From UBA1127 sp965116355 (GTDB taxonomy: Bacteria > Chloroflexota > Dehalococcoidia > Lucifugimonadales > UBA1127): a DNA stretch of 64,000 nt. Under the pieces are notes generated by a model, which was not told where the DNA came from, made no database searches, and saw only the letters and a program-made list of their open reading frames with translations. The DNA lies in the NCBI GenBank assembly GCA_965116355.1, contig OZ220679.1, positions 2,294,001-2,358,000 on the forward strand, in the 5' to 3' direction. The position numbers and the translations under genes are program-made. Shown here in pieces: positions 49,226 through 59,400 of the stretch (its first letter is position 1; every line of letters begins with the position of its first letter).

Positions 49226-50695
49226 ATGGATGCTGAAGTGCGCACGCAGGTGCTGGTCGTTGGGGCGGGCAACGCGGGGTTGTCGGCGGCGGTGGCTGCG
49301 CGGCAGCGGGGCGCGGAGGTCGTCGTGCTGGAGAAGGCGCCCCGGGAGCACCGCGGGGGCAACAGCGCGCTGACGGTGCACATGCTCTTCGCGTACGAGG
49401 GCGTCGAGGACGTGAAGCCGCTGGTGGGCGACCTGCCGCCGGACGTGATGCGCCAGATGGAGGAGCGGGTCACGCGGTACACCAAGGATATGTACTACGA
49501 CAACATCATGCGCGTGACGGAGGGGAAGAGCGACCCGGAGCTGGCGACGATCCTAGTGGAGCGCTCGACGGACACGGTGCAGTGGATGCGGGGGCTGGGG
49601 CACCTGTGGGCGCCGACCTTCGAGAACCCGGTGTCGGCGAACGTGGTCTCGTGGGAGGGCGGCGGCCACGGGATGTCGACGCGGTGGTTCGACGCGTTCG
49701 AGCGGCTAGGCGGGACGGTGCTGTACGACACGCAGGCCGTCGACCTGCTGCAGGACGACCAGGGGCGGGTGACGGGCGTTCGGGCGCTGGGGCTGAACGG
49801 GTTCATGAACATCCACGCGGGCGCGGTCATCATGGCGGCGGGCAGCTTCGAGTCGAACGCGGAGATGCGGGCGCGGTACCTGGGGCCGCTGTGGGACACG
49901 GTGAAGCTGCGGGGCACGCCGTTCAACACGGGCGAGGGGCTGCAGATGGCGATGAACATCGGGGCGCTGCCGAACGGGAGCTGGTCCAGCTGCCACGCGT
50001 CGCCGCAGGACGCCGAGCGGCCGGCCTTCGACTACCCCGGCTACAACAAGACGGGCGACTTCTGGAGCCGCTACTCGTACCCGTTCAGCGTGATGGTGAA
50101 CCTGTACGGCAGGCGGTTCGTCGACGAGGGGGAGACGTGGCGGGGGCTGACGTACGCGAAGATGGGGCGGGCGATCCTGGCGCAGCCTCGGGGGGCGGCG
50201 TTCCAGCTCTTCGACGCCAAGCACCGGCAGCTGGACGTGATCCGCGGGTACGAGAAGGCGACGGGTTTCTCCGCGAACACGCTGGAGGAGCTGGCCGAGA
50301 AGCTGGGCATCCTGGATGTCCCGGCGTTCATGCAGACGGTGCGCGACTACAACGATGCGACGCAGCCGGGGGAGTTCGGGGCATTCCGGCTCGATGGGCT
50401 GGGCGCGCCGGGGCTGGAGCCGCCGCGCACCAACTGGGCGCTGCCGCTGGACACGCCGCCGTTCGAGGGGTTTCCGGTGTGCTGCGGGATGACGTTCTGC
50501 TTCGGCGGGCTGAAGACGTCGGTGAACGCGGAGGTGGTGCACACGATGGACCGGCCGATACCGGGGCTGTACGCCGTCGGCGAGATGCTGGGCGGGCTGT
50601 GGCACTGGAATTACCCGTCGGGGGGCGGGATGATGGCCGGGGCGGTGTTCGGGCGGATTGCGGGCACGCATGCGGCGGCGTCGGTGGTGGGGTAG
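49226..50695 (+). CDS. FAD-dependent dehydrogenase, tricarballylate dehydrogenase/fumarate reductase-like
   Basis: A 489-residue flavoprotein of the succinate dehydrogenase/fumarate reductase flavoprotein family. The FAD motif VLVVGAGNAGLSAAVAARQRGAEVVVLEK-like stretch opens the protein, with GGNSALT next; AVIMAAGSFESNAEMRARY and the C-terminal GLYAVGEMLGGLWHWNYPSGGGMMAG complete FAD binding. The pattern is closest to TcuA-type tricarballylate dehydrogenases and related 3-ketosteroid dehydrogenase-like enzymes. It has no iron-sulfur or membrane partner nearby, so it is likely soluble. Substrate is uncertain. Confidence 0.85.
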   Translation: MDAEVRTQVLVVGAGNAGLSAAVAARQRGAEVVVLEKAPREHRGGNSALTVHMLFAYEGVEDVKPLVGDLPPDVMRQMEERVTRYTKDMYYDNIMRVTEGKSDPELATILVERSTDTVQWMRGLGHLWAPTFENPVSANVVSWEGGGHGMSTRWFDAFERLGGTVLYDTQAVDLLQDDQGRVTGVRALGLNGFMNIHAGAVIMAAGSFESNAEMRARYLGPLWDTVKLRGTPFNTGEGLQMAMNIGALPNGSWSSCHASPQDAERPAFDYPGYNKTGDFWSRYSYPFSVMVNLYGRRFVDEGETWRGLTYAKMGRAILAQPRGAAFQLFDAKHRQLDVIRGYEKATGFSANTLEELAEKLGILDVPAFMQTVRDYNDATQPGEFGAFRLDGLGAPGLEPPRTNWALPLDTPPFEGFPVCCGMTFCFGGLKTSVNAEVVHTMDRPIPGLYAVGEMLGGLWHWNYPSGGGMMAGAVFGRIAGTHAAASVVG

Positions 50696-50750
50696 GGCTC
50701 CTTCGACGGGCTCCTTCGACGGGCTCAGGACGGAGTCAGGGCGAGCAGGG
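50696..50750. repeat. Tandem TTCGACGGGCTC repeat copy
   Basis: CTCCTTCGACGGG occurs twice in tandem, followed by CTCAGGACGGAGTCAGGGCGAGCAGG, directly after the FAD-dehydrogenase stop. This is an internally duplicated form of the dispersed element. Confidence 0.6.
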
Positions 50751-50799
50751 GCTGCTTCCGTCTGACGGTGATTCGTTCCAATCGATTCCGTTCGTGTTG

Positions 50800-50850
50800 C
50801 CGTAGCTGGGGGCATTGCTTCCAGCTACGGATTTTTCGTTTTTTGGTTTT
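50800..50850 (+). terminator. Intrinsic terminator after the FAD dehydrogenase gene
   Basis: CCGTAGCTGG (50800-50809) and CCAGCTACGG (50821-50830) form a perfect 10-bp stem with an 11-base loop, followed by ATTTTTCGTTTTTTGG. This is a good rho-independent terminator. Confidence 0.75.
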
Positions 50851-51178
50851 CGTTTTTTTCTCGCCTTGAATCGATTCCCTGGCTATGACTACGCCTCCGA
50901 TGCTTGGCTTTTGCATGGGGCACAGGACGTTCAGGGTGTTGTCCGTGCGGTTTGTGGTCTTGAGTGTCATGCAGGGAGGGTACGGGATGTGGGGCGTTCG
51001 GGCGAGGGGGTGGTGTCAGGGGGTTCCCGCTGGCGCGGGATGGGCGAGTCGCGACTCGCTCCTACGGCCCCCCTGCCCCACCCCGCCTCTCTGGATCCCG
51101 GCTTTCGCCGGGATGACGAGGGAGTGGGTGGGGTTGGGTTTGTCGGGGCCCCTGCCTGCGCAGGGGCGACGGGTTGGG
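50851..51178. other. Repeat-bearing spacer
   Basis: No gene recognised. The region contains a TTCCCGC-TGGC-GCGGGA hairpin near 51024-51040, the near-palindrome 51042-51061, an ATCCCGGC-TTTC-GCCGGGAT plus GACG hairpin (51095-51118) and a GCCCCTGC-CTGC-GCAGGGGC plus GACGG hairpin (51148-51172). Confidence 0.55.
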
Positions 51179-52111
51179 TCAGTTCGCCGCTGCGATTACC
51201 TGCATTGCATCGGCCAGCGCGGCTTCGCGGTCGTCTCCGGTGATGACGGGGTGGGCCATTAGTTCTCCGAAGCCGTAGCTTAGCCAGCGGTGGAGGCCGT
51301 CGGCGACTTCCTCTCGGTTTCCCCAGACTACTGTGCCGTCGATCATGGCGTCGCTCCAGGTGCCCTCGGCGGCCTCGGGGTAGCCGGCGTCGGTGAACAT
51401 GCGGACGTAGAAGGGGGCGCGGGGGTAGTTGGCGAGCTGGGCGCGGACGGCCTCGCGGAGGGCGTCGCGGTCCTCGGTGATGCAGACGGGGACGTGGGCG
51501 ATGAGGGGCGGGGCGTCGCGGCCGGCCTTGCCGGCGCCGCGCTGGATGGCGGGGAGGGCGGAGTCGCGGAGGTAGGCGGAGGGGCAGACCCACGAGAGGG
51601 CGGGGATGCCGCGCGCGCCGCAGAACTCGAAGCTGGCCGAGCGGAGGGCGGACGCCATAAGAGAGACGTCGGGCGCGGAGGGCGTTCGGGTGTGGGCGGT
51701 GTAGAACTGGCCGTCGACGTCAACCTCGCCGTCGTTGAGCAGGGCTTCGACGATGTCCATGTACTCACCGAGGCGGGTGAGGGGCTTGTTGAAGTCGAAG
51801 CCGAAAGTGTTCTGCATGGTCGTCTGGTGGCTGGGGCCGATGCCGAGTCGGAAGCGGCCGGGGGCGAGCTGGGCGACGGCGACGGCCTGCTGGGCCATGA
51901 TGATGGGGTGCCTCGGCATGTTCGGCACGATGGCGGTGCCCATGAGGACGGCGCTCGTTTGGGCGCCGGCGGCGGCGAAGGTGGCCATGGGGTCGGCGCC
52001 GCCCGCGCCGCCGATGGTCATCCACACGGCGGGGACGCCGGCGTCCTCGGCCTGCTTGATGCGGGCGACGGCTGCTGCGGCGGTGGGTTCCTGGACGACT
52101 AGGCCGATCAT
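51179..52111 (-). CDS. Luciferase-like (LLM) flavin/F420-dependent oxidoreductase
   Basis: A 310-residue LLM-class protein from ATG 52111 with GGAG upstream. Barrel segments ARIKQAEDAGVPAVWMTIGGAGG, TSAVLMGTAIVPNMPRHPIIMAQQAVAVAQLAPGRFRLGIGPSH-type sequence, LGEYMDIVEALLNDGEVDVDG and VWGNREEVADGLHRWLSYGFGE fit F420-dependent members. It is not closely similar to the LLM protein at 44.2 kb. Longer in-frame starts run into the repeat region and are rejected. The substrate is unknown. Confidence 0.86.
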   Translation of the reverse strand: MIGLVVQEPTAAAAVARIKQAEDAGVPAVWMTIGGAGGADPMATFAAAGAQTSAVLMGTAIVPNMPRHPIIMAQQAVAVAQLAPGRFRLGIGPSHQTTMQNTFGFDFNKPLTRLGEYMDIVEALLNDGEVDVDGQFYTAHTRTPSAPDVSLMASALRSASFEFCGARGIPALSWVCPSAYLRDSALPAIQRGAGKAGRDAPPLIAHVPVCITEDRDALREAVRAQLANYPRAPFYVRMFTDAGYPEAAEGTWSDAMIDGTVVWGNREEVADGLHRWLSYGFGELMAHPVITGDDREAALADAMQVIAAAN

Positions 52112-52428
52112 GGGTGGGCTCCTTTCCGGTCTTCGGTTGTCATCGGGCGAGCGGGGTGTTCCCGCCTGTCGGCGGGTGCCCTGCCTCAGGGCAGGGCGGG
52201 CGATTCGCGAATCGCCCCTACGGCCCACTGCCCGGCCTCTGCCCCTCTGGGTTCCCGCCCCGTATCGGGGTACGGGGCAGGCTCTGCGCGGGAACGACGA
52301 AACGTGGGCCGCGTTTGTCGGGGTTCCTGCCTGCGCAGGAACGACGGGGTTGGGGGGGCTCTTCTGCTGCAATGTCGGTTGCGGAGGGCGCCCCCATCCT
52401 AACCTTCCCCCGCTCGCGGGGGAAGGGA
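52112..52428. repeat. Repeat cluster
   Basis: Contains the 20-bp palindrome GGGCGATTCG/CGAATCGCCC (52198-52217), a second copy of the GTTCCCGC...GCGGGAAC compound palindrome (52251-52294) almost identical to 48880-48929, a GTTCCTGC-CTGC-GCAGGAAC plus GACGG hairpin (52323-52347) and CCTTCCCCCGC-TC-GCGGGGGAAGG (52403-52426). No gene is seen. Confidence 0.7.
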
Positions 52429-53371
52429 CTAGCGCGCGTCCACCAGGGGCATGCCGTGGTGGGCGCGGACCTCGTTGATCATCTGGAGGACGCGGTCGCG
52501 GTAGGGCTTGTACTCCAGCTCGAACTCCGATAGGAGGCGGGAGTTGTCTACGAGGTAGTTGTCGGAGTGCTCCAGGCCGCCCTCGTCGTCAAAGGTGATG
52601 TCGGCGTCGGGGATGAACTCGCGGACGATGTCGGCGAGCTCGCCGAGGCTGATCTGGGTGCCGCCGGAGTTGTAGACCTCGTAGCGGGAGGAGTCGGCGA
52701 GGGTGACGCGAGTGAAGATCTCGGCGATCTCGTCGACGTGGAGGGGCAGGCGGCGGATGGCCTTGTAGGGGAAGTTGATGGGCAGGCCCTCGGCGGGGAG
52801 GGTGATGCAGCGGACGTGGTCTGTGGAGCCGCGGACCTTGTCGTAGCCGGTGACGTTGGACGGGCGGATGCCGGTGATGTTCATGCCGTAGATGCGGTTG
52901 TACTGGGAGGCCTGGTACTCGTTGAACATCTTGTGCCTGGCGTACTGGCGGGTGCCGAACATGGCGTCGTCCTCGGTGGTCATGCGGTCGCCGAAGTTGG
53001 TCTGGAGGCCGCTGACGGCGATGGAGCTGGCGTAGGTGACGCGGTTGACGCCGCAGAGGCGGGCGGCCTCGAAGACGTTGTCCATGCCGAGGATGTTGAT
53101 GCGGAGGGAGAAGTGGGGGGGTGTCCTCGCCGGAGCCGAGGAGGTAGGCGAGGTTCATGATGCGGTCCGGCTGGACGGCCATGACGGCCTTGATGACGTC
53201 CTCAAAGCTGGTGATGTCGCCGCCCATGACTCGGACGGCGTCGCCGTAGGCGGAGTAGTCGGCGCTGGCGGGGTTGAGGTCGACGACGACGACCTGCTGG
53301 CCGCGCTCGACGAGGAGGGGGATGGCGCGTCGGCCGATGAAGCCAGTGCCGCCGAAAACGAGGGTGGTCAT
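52429..53371 (-). pseudogene. NAD-dependent epimerase/dehydratase, frameshifted
   Basis: An extended SDR of about 313 residues split over two frames. The N-terminal part (53371 down to about 53122) has VFGGTGFIGRRAIPLLVERG with the NAD motif, and ends near NLAYLLGSGEDTP. The rest, from about 53118, reads HFSLRINILGMDNVFEAARLC, VTYASSIAVSG with the catalytic Ser, YARHKMFNEY with YxxxK, and GIRPSNVTGYDKVRG. The shift falls in a run of seven G at 53115-53121; removing one base restores one frame. Apart from the shift nothing looks broken, so a sequencing error or recent mutation is likely. The family includes UDP-glucose epimerases. Confidence 0.8.
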
Positions 53372-53961
53372 GTGCGCTCCTTTGTGGTTGGTCTGGCGTG
53401 GGTTCCCCCATCCTAACCTTCCCCCGCGAGCGGGGGAAGGGAGGAGGGGTGGATTCCGTCCGCTGCTTCTGCAGCGGGGCTTTCGCGGGAAAGACGGGAG
53501 AAGGAGGGAGCGGGGGAAGGGAGCGGGGCGGAGTTGGGGGGATTGAGTTGAGTTTCTGAAGCGTTTTCATTGAGTTTTTGTCGTTTTCCAATTCGAGAAG
53601 GCCAAAAACGAAGGAAACAGCTGGCGGGGGCTTGTAGCTGGGCAGGGGTTGAGTTGCATTGTGTCGCATTGTGTTGCGGGCAGGCAATTCGTATGGGAAA
53701 CGGATTGTGTTGCATTGGGTTGCGTGAGGCAAAGATCGATGTGGGGGCAAGGCTGTTTGTGGGGCGTGGGGCGCGTTTGGAGCAGACATGGGGGGCGGGT
53801 AGGGGAGGGCGGGAAGGATGGTCGAGGGGGTGGCGGCAGGGGGCCGGCGGGACTCGGTTTGTCGGGGTTCCTGCCTTCGCAGGAACGACGGGGCGACGGT
53901 GGGGCGGGGTGTGCTAGGATGGGGGCGCTTTGGCATTTCTGAGAAAGGTGGGAAGAGGATT
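53372..53961. other. Intergenic region upstream of the MMPL gene
   Basis: No gene recognised in 590 bases. It contains CCTTCCCCCGC-GA-GCGGGGGAAGG (53417-53440), matching the copy at 52403-52426, and GTTCCTGC-CTTC-GCAGGAAC plus GACGG (53867-53891). The centre (53545-53730) is AT-richer with imperfect repeats of TTGCATTGTGT/TTGCATTGGGT, and may carry promoters. Confidence 0.5.
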
Positions 53962-56376
53962 ATGACCGGGGCGCTAGCGCGTATGTGTGCCAATCACCCG
54001 ATCCGCACGATCATCGTGTGGGTCATTCTGCTCGTGGTGGCGCTTGGCGTCGTGGGGGAGCTGCTGGACAGCGCGACGACGACCGACCTGCGGATCGGCG
54101 GTCAGTATGACTCGGAGAAGGGCGCCGCGCTGCTGGCGGACAAGCTGCGGGGACCGCAGAAGCTGGCGGAGATCGTCGTGGTGCAATCGCCGTCGCTCAC
54201 CGTGGAGGACGACGGGTTCCGGGCGAAGGTGGATGAGGTGCACGCCAGAATTGTTGATCTAGGCCCGGAGATAATCTCAGGCGGACTTGCCGATAGTCCG
54301 GTGCTGTACCACTACTACCAGGCAGAGCAGCTCCTGCAGGGGGCGACGGTGGTGCAGTCGCTGGGGATCACGCCGCCGTTCTCGGCGGAGGACATGCAGC
54401 AACTACAGGCGCTGGCGGCAGCGGCCGGGCAGGGGGATGTGGCGGCCGCGTTGCTGGCATCGCCCGAGCAGGCAGGGGCGGTCCTCTCGGAACTGGGCGA
54501 CCCTGTGCGGGCGGAGCAACTGCTGGCGATCCTGGTCTCGCCGGCGCGGAACACGGTGCTGATGCACTACACGATGGCGGGCGACTCCGAGGAGGCGACG
54601 GACAACGCCGGGGAGCTGCTGCACGTCATGGAGGAGCTGAACGGGACGGACGGCTTCCGGGTGCTCGTCGGCGGGTCGGCGACGACGGCGTACGAGAACA
54701 ACGAGCTTTCCGAACAGGACCTGCAGCAGGGCGAGCGGTTCGGTGTGCCGGTGGCGCTGCTGGTGCTGCTGCTGCTCTTCGGCGCGGTGGTGGCGACGCT
54801 GCTGCCGCTGGGGCTGGCGATCATCTCGATCGTGACGGCGCTGGCGGTGGTGGCGGTCATCGGGCAGGCGTCGCCGCTGCTGTTCTTCGTGACCGTCATG
54901 GTGGTGATGCTGGGGCTTGCCGTGGGAATCGACTACTCGCTGGTGATCGTGTCGCGGTTCAAGGAGGAGCTGCTGCACGGGCTCTCGCCGCACGACGCCG
55001 TCGTGCGGACGGGCGACACGGCAAACCGGACGGTGCTGTTCAGCGGGATGACGGTGGTGCTGGCGCTGCTGGGGCTGCTGATCGTGCCGGCGTCGTTCTA
55101 CCAGTCGCTGGCGCTGGGGGCGATCCTCGTCGTCATCGCGACGATGGCGGCGACGCTGACGCTGCTGCCGGCGGTGCTGACGCTGCTGGGGCACAAGGTC
55201 GAATTCCTGTCGATCGGCTTCCTGAAGCGGTTCTCGCTCAAGAGCCCGGAGGAGAACGAGCACGGGTTCTGGGACCACATCACGCGCATCGTCACGAAGG
55301 CGCCGGTGGTCAGCATCCTGCTGGTGGGCGTGCCCATGCTGTTTCTTGCCTCCTTTTATCTTGACATAAGAACAGGGTTGAACGACGTCAACTCCTACCC
55401 CGACAAAGCGGAGACGAAGCAGGCGTTCCTAGTGTTCGAGGAGGAGTTCTCCTTCGGCGAGGTCAACCCGGCAGGGTTCCTGACGCCGGCGGAGATCGTC
55501 GTGTCAGGGAACATCAGCGACCCGGCGGTCATGGGCGCCATCGAGCGGGTGCAGGCCGGGCTGGAGGCGGACGCGGGGTTCCCGGTGCCGCCGAACCCGC
55601 TGGAGGTCAACGCGGCGGGGGACCTGGCGTTGCTCTCGGTGCCGTACCCGGGCAAGCCGGCGAGCCCGGAGGCGGCGGAGGAGATGCGGCGGCTGCGGAG
55701 CGACATCGTCGAGCCGGCGTTCGATGGGGTGGACGCAGAGGTGTACGTCACGGGGCTGACGGCGGAGGTGACGGACTTCTACGACATCGTGCGCGTGTAC
55801 ACGCCTATCGTCTTCGTCTTCGTGCTGGGGCTGAGCTTCGTCATCCTGATGATGGTGTTCCGGTCCATCGTCATCCCGCTGAAGGCCATCATCATGAACC
55901 TGCTCTCGGTGGGGGCGACGTACGGGCTGCTGGTGCTGGTGTTCCAGAAGGGCGTCGGCGCGAGCATCTTCGGGTTCCAGCAGGCGGACGTCATCGACGC
56001 GTGGCTCCCGCTGTTCCTGTTCACCATCCTCTTCGGGCTGTCGATGGACTACCACGTCTTCCTGCTGAGCCGGATCCGGGAGCGGTACGACGAGACGGGC
56101 AACAACACCGAGGCCGTGGCGTACGGGCTTCGGTCGACGGCGGGGCTCATCACGGGAGCGGCGCTCATCATGGTGGTGGTATTCGGCGCGTTTGCGTCGG
56201 GCGACACGGTGGTGAACCAGCTCATGGGTTTCGGGCTGGCGGTAGCCGTCTTGCTGGACGCGACACTGGTGCGGTCCATCCTGGTGCCGGCGAGCATGGA
56301 GGTGCTGGGCCGGGGGAACTGGTACCTGCCGAGATGGCTGCGCTGGCTGCCGGACCTGCGGGTCGAGGGGGACTGA
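53962..56376 (+). CDS. MMPL-family RND transporter
   Basis: An 804-residue protein with two repeats of one plus five transmembrane helices. The first helix is ANHPIRTIIVWVILLVVALGVVG, followed by a large extracytoplasmic domain (about residues 35-260); FGVPVALLVLLLLFGAVVATL leads helices 2-6 with MLGLAVGIDYSLVIVSRF, the MMPL-type proton-relay GxDYS motif. The second half repeats the pattern with ILFGLSMDYHVFLLSRIRERY. MMPL proteins export lipids or small lipophilic compounds using proton flow. It is convergent with an AcrB-type pump. Confidence 0.9.
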   Translation: MTGALARMCANHPIRTIIVWVILLVVALGVVGELLDSATTTDLRIGGQYDSEKGAALLADKLRGPQKLAEIVVVQSPSLTVEDDGFRAKVDEVHARIVDLGPEIISGGLADSPVLYHYYQAEQLLQGATVVQSLGITPPFSAEDMQQLQALAAAAGQGDVAAALLASPEQAGAVLSELGDPVRAEQLLAILVSPARNTVLMHYTMAGDSEEATDNAGELLHVMEELNGTDGFRVLVGGSATTAYENNELSEQDLQQGERFGVPVALLVLLLLFGAVVATLLPLGLAIISIVTALAVVAVIGQASPLLFFVTVMVVMLGLAVGIDYSLVIVSRFKEELLHGLSPHDAVVRTGDTANRTVLFSGMTVVLALLGLLIVPASFYQSLALGAILVVIATMAATLTLLPAVLTLLGHKVEFLSIGFLKRFSLKSPEENEHGFWDHITRIVTKAPVVSILLVGVPMLFLASFYLDIRTGLNDVNSYPDKAETKQAFLVFEEEFSFGEVNPAGFLTPAEIVVSGNISDPAVMGAIERVQAGLEADAGFPVPPNPLEVNAAGDLALLSVPYPGKPASPEAAEEMRRLRSDIVEPAFDGVDAEVYVTGLTAEVTDFYDIVRVYTPIVFVFVLGLSFVILMMVFRSIVIPLKAIIMNLLSVGATYGLLVLVFQKGVGASIFGFQQADVIDAWLPLFLFTILFGLSMDYHVFLLSRIRERYDETGNNTEAVAYGLRSTAGLITGAALIMVVVFGAFASGDTVVNQLMGFGLAVAVLLDATLVRSILVPASMEVLGRGNWYLPRWLRWLPDLRVEGD

Positions 56377-56408
56377 GGAGACTCGCGGACGCATAGAGCG
56401 ACAAATGG

Positions 56409-56445
56409 AGAGCGCCCTCCGCATCGTCGGAGGGCGCTCTTTTTG
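56409..56445 (+). terminator. Intrinsic terminator of the MMPL gene
   Basis: AGAGCGCCCTCCG (56409-56421) pairs perfectly with CGGAGGGCGCTCT (56428-56440) over 13 bp with a 6-base loop, then TTTT. It stands between two convergent transporter genes. Confidence 0.85.
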
Positions 56446-56461
56446 TCAGGAGCGGGGCAGA

Positions 56462-59400
56462 TTAGCCGTCGGCGGCTGGCTCCGGGGCGGCCTGGTTCGG
56501 GCTTCGATTTTCCTCAGTGGGAACGGTCCGGCCGAGGATGCGGCCGACGAGGCGCGGGAAGGTGTCGTTGAAGAGCATGTAGACGATGGGCAGCACCAGC
56601 AGGGTGAGCACGGTGGAGCTGGTGAGGCCGCCGATGACGACCGTCGCGAGCTCGGCGCTGATGATTCCACCGCCCTCGGACTCGACGGCGAGGGGGAGGA
56701 GGGCGAAGCTCGTCGTGATGGCCGTCATGAGGATGGGGCGCAGGCGGACGCGGGCGCCGGAGATGAGGGCGTCGTAGACGGCGAGGCCGCGGGCGCGCTG
56801 CTGCTCGACGAAGGAGATGAGCACGATGGCGTTGGTGACCACGATGCCGATGAGGAGCAGGATGCCCATCATCGCCGCAAGGCCGAGGGCCCTGTCGGTT
56901 ATCGCGAGGGAGGCCATGACGCCGACGAGGGCGAGGGGCAGCGTGAGCACGATGACGAAGGGGTTCCGCAGGCTGCCGAGGCTGGCGACCATGACCAAGT
57001 AGACGAGCACGATGCCCACGGCCATGGAGATGAAGATGGCCTGGAAGCCCTCCTCGATGTCGGCGAAGACGCCGCCGCTGTTGACATTGACGCCCGGGGG
57101 CAGATCGAGAGCGGCAATCTGCTCGTCGACGAGGACGCTGACGGCCTGAATGTCCTCCGCGACAATGTCAGCGGTGATGCTGGCGGAGCGCTGGCCGTCC
57201 GTGCGGCTGATGGTGACGGGGCCCTCGCGGAGCTCGGGAGTCGCGAGCTCGAGCAGGGACGCGGAGCCACCGGGGCCGACGATCTGCAGCGCGCCAAGGC
57301 CCTCGGCGCCGCCGGCGGCAAAGAGGTCGCCGGACAGGTACACGTCAACGGGCTCGCCGTCGATGTCGATGGACGTGACCTGCTCGCCGATGAGGAACTT
57401 GTTCAGCTGGGTGCCCACCTGCTCCGTCGTCAAGCCGATGGCGGCAGCCCGCTCCGGGTCTACCTGCACGGCCAACTCAGGCCGCGCCTGCGTGACGTTG
57501 CTCTCGAGGTTGACGACGCCTTCGAGGGCGCCGATGGAGTCCGCGAGATCGCGGGTGACCCCGGCGATGTCGTCATAGTTGGGGCCGGTCACGAAAATCT
57601 CGATGCCGCCGGCGGGCGGGCCCGCGGAGAGCTCGGAGACGCGGACCGTCTGGCCGGGCTTGGCGAGCTCAACCCTCAGCGTCTCGGAGATGTCTTCCGG
57701 GGCGTCGTCGGAAAGCAGGGCGAAGAACCGGGCCTGCTGCAGGCCAGCCGGGCCGCCGCCGAAGTCGAAGTCGGTCCCGCCGATGCTGGAGCTGTAGACT
57801 TCCGTAATGCCGTCGAGTCGGGCCTCGATCTCCTCCGTTTCCGCGAGGGTCTGCTCGACGTTGGCGCTGGGCGGGAGGCTGAGCTCGATCTGCAAGAAGC
57901 GGTCGCCGCCGCCTCCGAAGAGGTTGACGGGGATGACGGACAGGAGGCCAAGGCTGCCGAAGGTGATGACGGCGGCCGCGAGAAGCGTCACGGCGCGGTG
58001 GCCGAGCACCCATCGGAGGATGCGGAGGTAGAGGCGCTGGAGGGCGGTCTCCTGTATGGGGATGTCGCCCTCGTCGCCGGCGCCCTCGGGGAGGTCACCG
58101 GGCCGGAGCAGGAGCGCGCCGAGCACGGGGACGGCGGTGAGCGCGACGAGCAGCGACGCCAGCAGGGCGAAGGTCACGGTGAGGGCGAAGGGCAGGAAGA
58201 AGGCGCCCACGAGGCCCTCGATGAAGGCAAGGGGCACGAAGACGACGACGGTGGTCATCGTCGAGGCGAAGATGGCGGGCCCCACCTCGGTCGTGGCCTC
58301 AAGGGCGGCGCGCCACCGCTCCCGTCCGCCCTGGATGTGGCGGTAGACGTTCTCGAGCACGACGATGGAGTCGTCGACGACGCGGCCCACCGAGATTGCG
58401 AGGCCGCCGAGGGTCATGAAGTTCAGGGTCATGTCCTGCCAGAACATCAGCAGGATGCCGGTGAACACGCTGAGAGGGATGGAGAGGCCGATGACGACCG
58501 TGGGGCGAATGGTGGTGAACAAGCCCCGAATGAAGGTGGGCCGTATGGTCAGCATGAATGCAAAGACGACGGATACGGCGAACAAGAAGCCGAACGTGCC
58601 CTCACGGACGAGGTTGTCTATCTGACGCTCGATGTCGGGCCCCTGGTCGTTGACGACAATGATCTCGAGGTCGTCGGGGAGGCCGTTGCCGTCTTCCAGG
58701 ACGTCGTTGACGACGGTCGTCACGTCGAGAGTGTTGGCCTCGGCCTCCTTGGTGACGTAGACGGCCACACCGTCGCGGCCGTTGACGCGCGTGATGCTGG
58801 TCCGGCTGCCCTCGCCGAAGGAGACCGTCGCGACGTCGGAAAGGCGGACGGGACTGCCGTCGTTCGAGGCGACGACGAGGTTGCGCACGTCGTCGACCGA
58901 GTCGAGGGAGTGGGTGGTCTTGGCAATGATGATCTGGCCGCCGGACGGCAGTATGCCGGCGGGCAGAGAGACGTTGTTCTCGCGGAGGGCGGTGGCCACC
59001 TGTTCGAGGGTGACGCCGTTGGCGGTCATCTTCGCGAGGTCGGCGGCGACGGCCACCCGGCGTTCCACGCCCCCGTCAAGATCGACCCTCAAAACCCCTT
59101 CGATCTTCTCGAGCTCCGGGACAAGAAGGTCCTCGACGAGGGCCTGTACCTCGGGCAGGGGCCGCTCGGAGACGACGCCGAACTGGATGACGGGTATTTC
59201 TTCCGGATTGAAGCGGCCGACGAGGGGATCCTCAACGCTGCCGGGGAAGGTCAGGCTGCTCACGGCGTTCTGGACATGGGTCTCAGCGGCGGCCATGTCA
59301 GTGCCGTAACGGTACGACACGAAGATGGCGGCGCGGCCTTCGGAGGAGTTGGACTGGATGTTCTCTAGGCCGTCGGCGCCGGCGATGGCGCGCTCGATGG

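Noticed and set aside
56405..59368. Plus-strand frame of 987 codons
   Set aside because: A mirror frame of the RND pump gene, composed mostly of Gly, Glu, Asp and Val; the minus-strand gene has clear membrane helices and motifs.
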